Assembly (NCBI GenBank): GCA_963169105.1
Contig: OY720632.1
Coordinates: forward strand, 192,760,448-192,824,447
Reading direction: 5' to 3'
Source: Ceriagrion tenellum
Taxonomy: Eukaryota; Arthropoda; Insecta; Odonata; Coenagrionidae
Length of the DNA: 64,000 bases
Positions within the stretch are counted from its first letter, which is position 1. Each line of letters starts with the position of its first letter. The notes beneath the pieces were generated by a model. It ran no database searches, was not told the DNA's origin, and saw nothing but the letters and a program-made list of their open reading frames with translations. Both the position numbers and the translations under genes were made by a program. Shown piece after piece: positions 1 to 12,000 of the stretch.

Positions 1-1082
1 GGTCGGCGGCCGAGGGGATCACAATGGATTTCGCCGCAGACGGTGGCGGTGGACCCTTTATAGGTCGGCGGCGAGAAAACAAATGAAAGGTGGTAGGCGT
101 ACAATAACATTTACACTGCAGTATTTACATGTCATTATAAAAAGCAACATTTGCCAACAGTTCGCGGCGAGTTGGAGGGGAAGGCAGTTCCCGGCAGTGG
201 TGTAGCTAGAGTGTGTGCTGCCCGGGGTGGCCCTGAGTTAAGCGGCCCCGGCCCCACAGTGCAGCCCCCTTAAAAGGGCACCCTGGACGGGCTGCCCCAC
301 TTTGCCTTCCCGCCTAGTTAAGCCACTGCCTCGAACTTTCGCAACATTTGCGAAAAATGCATGCAAGGGAAAAAGAGGAGGTGTCGCAAAGCTGCCAAGT
401 CGATGTCAATGGAACCAATTATTCTCGCCGGATATTATCCCTCAAATGTTAGCGGTCTTGATGACAACCGTGCACTAGACTTCCTCTCCCACCTCTTCAC
501 TTCCTCGAGGTTCAGTGGACCTCAAAGCCATCGACGAACGAAACTTCATTGATCATTCTGATGAATTGACAAATTTTAGTCCAATAATCGTCAACAGTAC
601 ACGTATGCAGTACTTTCTAAGCCATGGAATTGCGAAAATCAGCTGAATTTTTCGAAGGAAAATAAAGAAAAATACGACACAAGATATATTTAGTGATTAA
701 TATGGAAATTGAATAATTTTGACCTCCTTCATAATTGTGAAAATTGGTAATAACGAAGCTCTCCTATACTTTTACATGTAACTTTCGTCGGGACAGCAGA
801 AAGTCTTTCGTAATACCGAAATTTTGCCGTATCCGTGTTCGTTATATCCTGGTTCTACTGTAGTAACTAGTGATATGGCCAGGATTCAATGATTCCAAGT
901 TTGAGTCCAGGCTTTGTTGGGGTGTACTAGTGCTGTAATTTGCAGTCTGGTGCCGGCAGGAACTGTGTGGCCTTTTTGCTTCCCCTTACCCTTCCCCAGA
1001 AAAATCAGGTTAAATTTTTTTGGTGCTGGTGTGCTGGATTCCTTTGGCAAAGTAGATACAATTTCTTCTACTACAATAAATA
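1..1082. other. Non-coding lead-in upstream of a Tigger-like element
   Basis: No credible gene is visible. The first 300 bases are GC-rich and contain a short candidate MITE (193-330). The remainder is AT-rich with only short chance reading frames. The TA dinucleotide at 1081-1082 is the left target-site copy of the Tigger-like element that follows. Confidence 0.6.
193..330. mobile_element. Short candidate MITE with GGCAGTGG termini
   Basis: The stretch starts GGCAGTGGTGTAGCTAG and ends CTAGTTAAGCCACTGCC, so the two ends are imperfect inverted repeats of about 17 bases. The interior is GC-rich and has no coding potential. I found no clear 8 bp target-site duplication, so the class (hAT-like by appearance) is a guess. 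Confidence 0.4.
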
Positions 1083-4000
1083 CAGTAAAACCTCGTTAAT
1101 TCAAACCCGCTTAATTCGAAATACCGCGTAATTCGAAGTTGTGAGCTGTCCCCGGCAAACTGTATAGGGAATTGCGTGCTAGATGGTACAAATAATTCGA
1201 AATACCGCATAATATGTATTTCGAAGTCACATTTCGCCCTGTGACTCCCGATTTTATCGGTTAATTCGAAGTCGTCCTCGGCGGCAGCACATTTTACTGG
1301 GTTGGAAGCGCTTATTTCAAAGTGATTATCGTTGTCCCGCTCTTGAAAACCAACCTTTACTACATATCTATTTGGAATTAAGCTGTTTTTCCCATATCAC
1401 ATATCTCATGAGTAGGTACTTCCGTTTCTCCGCAAGGGTCGTAGACCATGAGAGTGTCTCCTTACCATACCTATATCAGGAATGGAACTTGAGTCATACC
1501 CCTTCAAAGTCTTTTCACTTTCCCCTGAGTAACACGATACCGTCGAAGCTGCAACCCTTGGTAATTTAGCCTGCTCATTTTTCTCCCCGAATATCAAGTT
1601 ACAAATGTCAGTTAATTCTAGTCAAGAGAGGAGGCTCTGCTCCTCTCCGTCACCCCTCCCTCCACCGGCAAGGGACGTAGACTGGGCGTGACTGTTGTGC
1701 CCAATACAGATGACTCCGGGAACTACATCGGACGCCGCGGGCTGCGAACAGAGGCATCTGTTGAGAGAAGGCTGCGAAAAGCTTCCTATCCTGCCTGCTC
1801 TTAAGGGTCGCCAGCCTTCCCCTCTCTTGCCCAAGCCCAATAGACTGTTGCCCTCTCCTCTCTCACTCTGGTGCCTCCCTTCTCTCCGAACTGTCAAGGC
1901 AGATGATTGGAGGTCATAATCCTTGACGACCCTGACTGAAGGGCTCCGCACCTGACGACTTGACCATCTCCAGGGAAGTCTCGTTGACCTCTTGACGTAT
2001 CAGGTGAAAGGAAAAGTAATCATTTTTATCCACATCTGCAGAGACAAGTATTGACCAGGTACAGTAATTTTAGCATTAAACATTTTAATACTCTGCTGTC
2101 ATATCATGTTAATGTTAGCAGCTCTCATATCGAACGTGAGGAACTTAATAATGTGATGATAATGATTGAGTCCAGTACTGTTTTTCTCTGTTGAATTGTT
2201 TTATTCGCCTAAGAAAATGCTTTAGCTTCATTCTCACTAATAGCCCGACATTTATTCCCCCATTGTAGGTTTAAATAGCTTTGAGGATTACCCTTATTGA
2301 CGAAAGACAGGTGCAGATATGTCTTCGAAAAGAAAACACAACGCACTGACTCTTACGGAGAAGATGAGTGTTCTTCGTGAGGTGGACACTGGGGTGAAAA
2401 CAAAAACGGAAATCGCAAGGCAATACGGTATTCTGCAATCAACGCTGTTGACTTACATTAAAAATTGCGATGCAATTGTATCACAAGCAGAGAGCGGAAA
2501 GGACGACGGTAGGAAGAAAAGAAACCGGGGAGCCAAGCATGAAAATGTAGAGAGCGAGTTGCTGGATTGGTTTTTCCAATGTAGGGCAAATAATATTCCT
2601 CTGTCTGGTCCCTTAGTAAAAGAGAAGGCTGAAATGATCGCTCTTAAATTAGGTGAAGATTTTAAGTGCTCCAATCGGTGGCTGCAGAGATTCCAGAAGA
2701 GGAATAATATTGTGTATTTGTGCGTGTCTGGAGAAGGCAGATCAGTGGAAGTCGTAGGTGCTGCTGGAAGGTGGCGAGAAAATGTCAAACACATTTTACA
2801 GGACTACGCTCCAAAAGATAATTCTAATATGGATGAGAGTGGAATCTTCTATAACATTCTGCCAGATAAGACGCCACGATAGGAGAAAGATGCCGCGGAG
2901 GGAAGAAAAGCAAGGAAAGGCTGACTGTCGCACTGTGTTGCAACTCCGATGGCACCGATAAACTTCAGCCTATGGTGATAGGAAGATACGCCCACCCTAG
3001 GTGTTTCAAAGGAATTCAAACCCTTCCTTGCAGTTATCGTACCAATAAAAATGCTTGGATGACCGCGGCTTTATTTCGTGAGTGGCTTACAAGTTTTGAG
3101 AGAAGAATGGCTGGCCAGAATCGAAAAATTCTGCTTTTAATAGATCAGTGCACTGCTCACAGTATTGAAGGGCTCAATCAAAATAATATTCGAGTTATTT
3201 TTCTTCCCGCTAACACCACTAGCTACATGTAGCCTCTTGATCAGGGCATTGTTTACTGCCTCAAGGGATCGGATAGAAAGAACTTGGTGAGGTTCATGAT
3301 CAGGGAGACTGCAAGAAATATTCCCTTTCAAGACATTAAGAGGTGCAACGTGCTGGATGCGATGAGGAATATCTGCGCATCTTGGAATGAAGTTTCCTCA
3401 TCTGTTATTGCTAACTGCTTCTGTAAAGCCGGTTTTGGGGAAGAAATGGCTTTAAACGTATGTGACTCAAGTGAAGATTTCTTCACTTGTCACGAAGAGT
3501 CAAGAAGACTGGCCTGAAATTCATGGTGAAATTGAGTGTCCAACTAATTTTCCGGAATACGTCCACTGCGATGACAAGACCGCCCGCCCCGTTGAAGAGA
3601 CCATGGTTGGTAAGTCAAATGAATTCGATGGGGACAGATGTGGGATAGAAGTAAGTGATTCGTAGGGAGAAGAGGAGGCCGAAGAGCAGCTGATAAATAC
3701 ACAAGTGACTAGTAAAGAGGCATTTTCTGCTATCTCGACAGTGGAAATGGCACTACGAAATTCCGATGAAAATCTTTCCCGAGCCTTGGGCATTCTGTGT
3801 AAACATGTGCACGAACTCTACGAAAAGAAAAGTAAACAAACGACTATAGATTCATTTTTTCCAAAAAATAACTTTTGTAATGTGTTTTTAGGTAGCTGGT
3901 AGCTAGAATGGTCATTCAAACATTTATAACCATTTTCATTTCCAATAAAACTTTACCAAAGAATCGTCAATATATTCTTTGGAAATATGACGACATTTTT

Positions 4001-5177
4001 TGCAAAATCAAAAATGCCATTTTTGACAGAATATCGACCTCAATCTTTGGGATTCTACTGGAATTTTTCGCTGACTTACAACATATGTATTATCTTACGG
4101 ACAAGGTAAAATTTTTCATTCCATTCCTCTGAAATAGACGAGGTGGAGTAGTCCAGAGAGACGATCCTGATCCGTTTTCCTCTGACTTACTTCGCTTTGA
4201 TCATCAGATTCCTGTGTCTTCCCCTGGTCGTTGGTGAGCTTTACTTGCCAATTTTACCTGTATCTTTTTATCATATATTTGCTCTTACCCCGCACTTCTT
4301 GTGAATCACTAGGTAAGGGAGGGAGAAAAGCCTGCTTATGAGGGGTGAGATTCCGAAACTGCGTCATAATTTTTTCCTGGGTTTCCCCGTGCTCATGAAG
4401 GGAGGGGAGACCCTAGCTGACCTTCAGTCGATGCTCTACCGTTCTCTCCATCCAAAAGGGAAGAATACATAATGCATTCTCGGAAAGCATGGGCACTTTC
4501 TTGACTGATTGAGACCTAGCACAGGTCCATGGAGCATCACACTGATGGTAAGGATGGATAAGCTGTACTATTAGGTCGATGCACGGTGCTCCTTTTGCCA
4601 AGAATTTGGATTATGAAGCATGAAACGTGGACGCAGAAGATCGCCTCTTCTGTACGTTGAAAAATTATCTCGCCAAATTTACTCAAGCCGACTGTACCCG
4701 CGGTTCAATTTGTGAGAAGATTGAAGTGATTGATGGGTGAAAAATTCAGTGAGGCAGGAAATTGTCGTAATGGACATACGTGGCAGGTGTTTCAATATTT
4801 GCGGGCTGACACAACACGCAGCACCGTTGTTGGATGTTGGAAACAATTGACAGGTGAATCACCTCATTCAGATTCAAGCCCAAAGTTCTTTTTTTCGTGC
4901 AATCGCATCGAAAAAATAAAGCGTACTACTCCAAATTATCCTAAGTCGGATAACCTCGAAATATTTTATTCTCACGAAACTGAAGAACTGTGGTCATCAG
5001 CTACTCCAAATAGTGTGTATTCTGTACCTGTTGATAAAAAATGTAGTTTAACAATGGTTTTCTGGAAAATTCGGAATATATTTGTTTATTTTCGGAAAGT
5101 ACGTTTAATTCGAACCCGAATAATTCGAAGCCCAATTTTTTTGGTCCCTTCAATTTCGAATTAATGAGATTTTACTG
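1083..5177 (+). mobile_element. Tigger/pogo-like DNA transposon, about 4.1 kb, inactive
   Basis: The left end reads CAGTAAAACCTCGTTAATTC and the right end is its near inverse, GAATTAATGAGATTTTACTG. Each end abuts a TA dinucleotide (1081-1082 and 5178-5179), the target-site duplication expected of the Tc1/mariner/pogo superfamily. The motif TAATTCGAA recurs inside both ends (1109-1140, 1190-1220, 1262-1272, 5105-5165), a typical sub-terminal pattern. The interior carries a transposase reading frame at 2319-3902 on the same strand, broken by stops and frameshifts. The element lies just upstream of the first visible host exon, so it sits in an upstream intron of the USP gene or in flanking DNA. 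Boundaries are well supported; the exact family is not assigned. Confidence 0.87.
2319..3902 (+). pseudogene. Broken pogo/Tigger-type transposase (CENP-B-like HTH plus DDE domain)
   Basis: The frame opens with MSSKRKHNALTLTEKMSVL, the N-terminal psq-type helix-turn-helix typical of Tigger/CENP-B proteins. A CENP-B-type second HTH follows (LDWFFQCRANNIPLSGPLVK to NRWLQRFQKRNN). DDE landmarks come next: NMDESGIFYNILPDKT (first Asp, about 2833), LLLIDQCTAH (second Asp, about 3146) and PLDQGIVY (third Asp, about 3240). Protein coding is broken by a stop at 2880, a TAG directly before PLDQG (3230-3232), and a frameshift near 3480. The C-terminal part continues in fragments to about 3902. Family members bind their terminal repeats and catalyse cut-and-paste transposition in the nucleus. 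This copy cannot encode an intact enzyme. Confidence 0.87.
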
Positions 5178-5785
5178 TAATTGCTGTTTCTCACATGAGA
5201 GACACCCCAGACACTAGGTGTGATGCGCCTTCTTGCATGACAGATACTTGCACGCATTGCATTAAAATGTTTTGAAATATGCCATCACCTTTGTTTTACT
5301 TACATACTCATTTAGACTCTTCCTTCATGATGAAAGGAAAAACCCAGATGATGCAATTTCCCTGGTTAGTATTCCCGATGAAAAACTAATATTTGAATTA
5401 TAACAAATTAGGATGATTGAATAAATGATGAATTGGATTTGTTATTTTCCATCTGATTACCAAACAAAAAGCTTTCAGCAATGACTTTATTTCAATCATG
5501 GTTAGAGTGACATCCCTCAAGGAAGTGTGTTCACATTCCTCATTTATGTGTATTGACAGTAACTTTCGAGTGAGTGGCAAAATTAGATTAGATTGCGTTC
5601 ATCCACCGAGCACCAAAGCACCACAAATATGTACTGACCCTAAAGACTCACTCATGGAATGTCATCTGCATGAATTCGTGGTGTCTTGAGCTGAAGGGAT
5701 ACTTAGCCATAGGAAGTGCGAATGAGTCGTGCAGATGTCTCCTGAGTTTATTTTGAAGCCACGACTTCCACTATGTCTTTTTCAG
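5178..5785. other. Intronic DNA directly upstream of the first visible USP exon
   Basis: AT-rich, with no coding signal. It ends in a pyrimidine-rich stretch and CTATGTCTTTTTCAG (5771-5785), a good 3' splice acceptor. This shows that at least one earlier exon of the host gene lies further upstream, probably outside the window. Confidence 0.7.
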
Positions 5786-6012
5786 ATCCCTCTGTTCCGC
5801 ATGCGAGTGTTGGATGGCATCTGTCCCATTCTGTCTGGCACGGGGGATACGGAGAGCGGGAAGTTTGAGGGTGGGCCCACGTACCTGGACCCCACCCTCG
5901 ACCACCCCTTGTACATGGAAGCGGTGGAGCAGGCGTTGGCGCTGTGCGAGGCTGGTGCTGGCCCCTCACACCTCAAGCTCGTCCTCGAGTGGGACCTGCA
6001 GGCCAAGGAGGC
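5786..6012 (+). CDS. USP exon A: middle of the catalytic domain
   Basis: Acceptor TCTTTTTCAG precedes ATC at 5786 (phase 0). The exon encodes IPLFRMRVLDGICPILSGTG through HLKLVLEWDLQAKEA. I end it at 6012, before GTACGT, because this leaves two bases (GC) that fit the phase of the next exon and complete an Ala codon. Donors at 6017 or 6020 would break the downstream frame. Codons are GC-rich compared with the flanking introns, as in the other exons of this gene. This part lies between the catalytic Cys box and the finger region of the USP fold. Confidence 0.8.
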
Positions 6013-9000
6013 GTACGTGGTGTCTATGCTCCTCCCTCCCTTTCTCCCCTCCTCCGTCCTCCGAAACTGTTTTCCCTTCTAGGAAATTGTATTTAGACCC
6101 ATTATTCACTTAATCTGAAAATGTTTTCTCAAAATGGAAAAATTCAGTAAGTTCTATCCATTGAATTAATGTTGTGTGTTCACAGCCCTTTCAAATGGCC
6201 TCTTTTTTTTCCATGTAATCAATTTCAGTTACACTTCTTCAGTTACCCTTTGGTTTCCTGATTTCCAGATTGTGTTTAGTTAGTTGGCACTTACTTGATT
6301 TTCATCTATCGCTGCTGAAGTACGATCATGACCCAACTGTCCCTCAAATCCCATTGTACATGTATTTGGTATTTTGAACTCTGAATGCTAAATAGGGTGA
6401 AAGTACTTTCTTTTGATGCCTTCAATTTATGTTTGTGAGTCCCTATGTTAAGGAATTTAAATGTGGTCAACAACATGTTTAGGCCTTTTTGGACGGAGGC
6501 AGAGGTGTTCAGGGAATTTTATTTTCACTGGAAATACCCGGGAAATATCGAATTGTCTCTTTAATTTTCTGTGGTGTCAATGTATAAAACGGCAACGGAA
6601 GCAATGTGCCTTTTTCGGCAAGTTGCCAAGTCAAACTTCCCTTGCGTTGTCGCATTTTGCATTCCTGTAATCACCGAAAGTAGGCATACAATGTTATATA
6701 TATATAGGTACATTGTGTTCTAATTGGTCATAGCCTGTAAATCAGTGGCATAAAGAACGTGCCTTTATCGGCAAGTTGCGAAGTCAAATTTCCCTCGCGT
6801 TGTCGCATTTAGCAAAATAAGGGAAAAAGTCAATTCCTTCAGTTTTTGTAAGTTGTTGATCATTATATGCCAATGCCATTCATAGCAAAGTCTGGCTGTA
6901 ATAATAACCTTGTTCCTTGAGCACCAGCATGACAATGTTTAAATCTAAGAAAGGGTGGTGATGTGATTTTCTCTCTAACTATTTTTAAGTTTCGTGTTTT
7001 TTTTTCCTCCAAACATGCAAATTTAAAAATAATCCTTACGTTTAATCACCCAAAAAACATACCAAACATTCTCTTATAATTAACGAGAAAAAAATCAAAA
7101 TTCCCTCTGGAAAAATAAAAATTATGTCTGGAAAACCTGGAAATCTCAGGGAATTTGCAAATGCTCAGCTGCTGGACACACTGAGGAATTGCCAATGATT
7201 GAAATTACAAGGAAACTCATTACTTCCTGAGCAAAATAGAATGAGTGGAGGTGCTGGAATGTTTGTGACTTTTTTCTGTGATTTAAAATATGTTTTATCC
7301 TTTATGAAATGTGTCTCTGAATAAAGTGAAAAAATTGTGGGCTTTCATTATTCTCCAAGCACTTCATTTTGGGGACCTTAGCACTTTTGGGCAGTACCAA
7401 AACCTTCCATTTGTACTACTACGTCATGATTTAAGATCATTTTTCTTAGATATGGTGAAGCTCAGAAGTAAGTCACTTCACTTTTAGGCACCATAAAATA
7501 TTTTTAATTGCTGTATTCTTTTTCATCCACAATTAATTGAGTGGTTCAATTGATTGTCTGTCCAGTGGCACCAACCCGACCCCTCTAATGTGCTTGCTTC
7601 ATTAGTGAGTGCCGACTCCCACCGGGCTCTGGTTTTGAGTGCCTCAATCCCTCTCCCACAACTTTAATCTCAATCCAATGCAGTAGATGTCTGCCTTATG
7701 ATATTAATCTATTCCACATGACCAATTGTAAAGTGAATTCCATTGTAAAGTGAACCAACATATTACTAGATGAGGGATTGGTTTAAATACATCAACACCA
7801 GTGAATTCAGTGGTACACAGTTCAGCTATATTTCAGTTGAGCTATATTCGTCTCATCTAAGAACTCCTCTCTCTCTCAACAATGTGTTGGTCATGTATTT
7901 TTCTGTTACTAGTTTTCTTGTATATGACTTTTATCTGAATGTGGGCCAAGGATTGATGGGGAGATCTAAAGTGGAGAAGTACATTCAGTCTTTTTGTTGA
8001 AGGCTTTATCTGATTGTGAGTGGTCTTGTACACAATCCAGTATTTCCTGTTAATCAGGAAACCATCACTGTCATGATGGAGGAAAAATGCATGCAACAAT
8101 GATTGCCAGCCATTTTCTATGTCCAGTTTTCAAAGAGATGACGATTATTGTTGTTTTATGAAACATTCCAGGACAATAGCTGATGATGGAGATCAAATAG
8201 AGGAGCTGGCGAGTGTCAAGCAGATGAAGAACAGCCCAGAGAGTGCTGGTGCAGTCTCTCTGGAGGAGTGCTTTGAGGTAGGTGCATCTCCCCTATTTCT
8301 GAATACATTTGGTGCACAACTTGACTTCAACAATGATAATGTCTTGAGTCAATTTAGAAATCCGTTTGTTGTCCAGGATCATAGACGTAATGTATTTTAA
8401 GGGAGAGAGCATTTGTGGTGCATTTCAGGGAAAGTAAGCAATATTTTGTTATAATTGTTATCATCAATATCATTGTAGTAGTCCAGATTGAATGTCTTCT
8501 CTGTTTTACCTAATTTCTCTGGTCATGACACAGTTTGCTTCTCTTGGATTTGAAAAATTGGGAAAGTCACTTGAAAATTATATAAGCTCTTCAAGGGCAG
8601 TGAAATATTGAGCCGCTTTATCATGGTACCTACCATGTGACTTGTAAACAGATGCTAAGGTTCTTGATGCATATGTGTGTCGAAAGGAGAGAAGGTAGAA
8701 GTGGATGGGGTGGAGGGGAATGATGATGGGTGAAGAGAGGAAGGCTGGGGAACCAGAGTCTACTGCACAACAAACCTATGACAGAGGGTCACTAAATACA
8801 CCTGGAAATGTGAATGAATGCATTTATTACTCCAAATTACTTCAATGTACAAATTTTGTTACAAAAACAATGAAAGGAGCTTTAGGTAGCTTCAATGGTT
8901 AAAAAACCAGTGTGGAAGCTACCATCCTTAAATTTAATGCGAGGCTAGTTACACAAGAATTGATATATGAATGATGATATATGAAGAATTGGCCATATGA

Positions 9001-12000
9001 TAAGGGAGGGAGGGAGAGCTGCCAAAAGAGCAAATGGAAAGAGAATCATTAGTGAGGAAGTACTGGAATTAGTGGAACACTTGAGCGTGGTTCATTGGGT
9101 TGATACCATTTTGTGCCAGGAACATGATGAGTGGGTGGATGTTGATGAGGATGATGTTCCAGCCAGGAAGACTTGTGATAGGGAAGATGGTGGGGTGGTG
9201 AATGGAGGGGAATTCAAACCCCGGTCTACTAAAGGCCTTGGAATGCCTGGGGAAGTCATGGAAGATGAAGTTGGCCATCGGAAAACTGAGACAGTCATGG
9301 GGAATGAGAAGGAAGTGTGGACATTTGCTTCTCCCAGTCAAAATCTCTTTTTTTTAAACAAGCTGGAGTGCAGTATTAGGCTGTGTGTTGGTGTGTCGAC
9401 TTTGTGTTTTATAGTACGCCTTGCCAGAATGAGGCAGTGGAGCTCTTATTTCATGTTTAACTATTAATCATGCTCATAAAATTAACTTCCTGGTCCGATT
9501 GTTTACACTGATTCTGAGGAAGGTGGTATGCTTGTTTCTCCTCAGATAGTGTGCGAGTGATTTTCTGGCCTTTCCTGAGTCTGAATTACCTCCTAAATGA
9601 GCCGAAATGATCATCTGTATTTTTTGTCTATTGAATATTTTATTTTCCCTTAGTTGGAATATTATGTCCTATATTTCTGAGGAAATGTGATTTTAGCTTT
9701 GGGAATGTGATTTCATTTGGTGGTCAATTTTATTTCTTTTTGAAAGCAAAATTAGGTATTAGATTTGCATTTGAGGTAAAGTATAGAGCTACTTATTTGT
9801 TCATAAATTTGTTAGAAAATAAAAAAGTGAATAAGGTTTGTTTTTATATTTTTTTTAAAGTAATGAAAAGGAACTGGAATGTATAGTTTTTGATATTTAG
9901 CATTATAAAAAGAGATCTGGGTTAAATAAATTTGGCCATCAAAAATGTGTCTCAGACCAGTATTCCCGCAACCTAGATGGGTAGTTGGGCTTGTTGAAGT
10001 CATTGGAGGGGAGAAGCCGTTTAGGAAAGTTAGAGAGGGACATTGCACTCAATCTGCCGTTGAATCCTGGATTCTAGGTTGGTTCCTCAAATGTGTTTTT
10101 CATCTCTGCAGAATTGTTCGTCTCTTCCCCTCCCCTCCCTCTCCCCCCTCCCCCTCCCCTACCCATCCCCAACCACCCCATCCCCTCCCTAACTCTCCCC
10201 AGCCGTGCAGCTTATCATTTAGGAATGGAAGTTTTCTTTCTGCTTGTTTTGTACTACAATCCTAGGTTTGCGTTTAACTGTTCATGTGGCTACTTAAATA
10301 TTTCAATTTAACTGTAATGTGTATTGACCCAAGCTTTTGTTCATTTCAGCTGTATACCCGTGCTGAAATTCTCGGAGCAGATGATGCGTGGCACTGCCCG
10401 TACTGCAATCGGAAGCAGGAGGTTGTCAAGAAGCTGGGCCTCTGGTCTCTGCCCGACATTCTGGTCATCCACCTGAAGCGTTTTCGCCAGGTTAGTGTGC
10501 CTTCAGACATGCTGTAGTTGGGTGCATGTCAATTGCAGCTCCTGGATATAATGGGAATTAATAGTGATCAATATACATCTCTTTGTGTCAAATTGTCATG
10601 TCAATTAAGCAGGTGAGAGGTATTTAAATGTCATATTTTGAATTCCATTTCTATATAGTATGAGAAATGTTTCACAATAAAGGGGATTTGTAAGTATAAA
10701 GACCTTGTAATTGCGTGAAATGTTAGTTAAAATGGAATAGGGTGGACTCATTGTTATGAAGTTCTAGAACCAAAATATCGGAGGTTTGTAATGATGAACT
10801 TCGTATCAACGTACTTTTTTTTCATAAACATCCAAAAAAATGTCCCTTGGCTTTTTTCCTGATCTCTTAAATATTTCGTGTGCTAGAGCAGGACTGTGGA
10901 ATGATTTCAGATGTGTAGGTATGATTAAATATCAAATTATTTGCAAAGATGTGAAATCCAACACATATTCTAATCTGTAGTTACAAATTCAAGCCAGTTC
11001 TTGTCATAATCATCGCAAGATGATAAATTTATCTAACCAGGACATTAATTTCTTGGAAAAACTGCTTTGATAGTTATTATGTCAAGAAAGTAAATAAGTG
11101 AATGTGTGGTCGCGGCTGATTCCTCAAGTATTCGCATGGAAGCATTATTGGATTTGACATAAATGCAGAGTAACCATTTTACCCAGCGTTGTTTCTGTCC
11201 TTGGTGGAGGTATCAATTCAATTTTATGAAGTGAAACAACAGAAATTAGAGAAGCTTCTATAAAATTGGCCAAATTCTTTTAATGTCTTTAATGAAAATC
11301 TTCAAGTAAATGCTGGACTGCTGGGAAATTCAACAGTAACAAATCAATATGCAGCATTTTATGTTAGGTTATTATTTTACTTTCCCATCTTTCAGCAAGT
11401 AAAGGTATTGGTTCAAGATGTATACTAGTTTACACTCTGAGAGTTGTGCAGGAATCTTGACCCTGAAAGATGTCTCCAGAGGAGTCCCCTCAGCTGTCAC
11501 GAATGACAAAATAACACTCACTTTTGGGTTGCCTGCTAGCAAGTGCATCATCACACAGCAGCATGCTGTTGAGTGGAAGTTGATACAATGTTTTACTTTG
11601 CTAAAAATTAAATATATTGAATTGAGGAGCCAAGCCAGATCTAAATGACAGCAAACATGTAATTCAGGACAAAAAAAGGACGATTTTTAGTTACTTCTAA
11701 TCACAACTCGTGTTATTGTATTCTACCTGGAAATGACTTTTTTCTGGAATCCTGGAATTTTATAAGTAAAGTTATTTTACTATCAACATTAGTTGCAATC
11801 AGTTCAGTAAATAAAGGTTTTTATTTAATGTTTCATCAGTTGACTTTTTTAGTTAACTTTCCCAAATGTGCCAAATTACTTGGAGCATTTTCTAAAACAG
11901 TATGCCCCTCATGCTCTATTCCTTATTTGATGTTATAATAATAATAATAGTTTTATTAGCCAAAATGACCAATACAGGCAGTAAATGGTATAGGCTTCGT

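Noticed and set aside
4730..5164. 144-codon frame near the Tigger right end
   Set aside because: It runs through the sub-terminal repeats and terminal inverted repeat of the transposon and shows no protein family features.
5814..6113. Second frame over USP exon A
   Set aside because: Arg/Cys/Ser-rich shadow translation of a GC-rich coding exon with no family match.
8997..9467. 156-codon open frame in USP intron B
   Set aside because: No recognisable domain, within an intron, and composition similar to its surroundings. Its antisense frame is also open, which suggests a base-composition effect.
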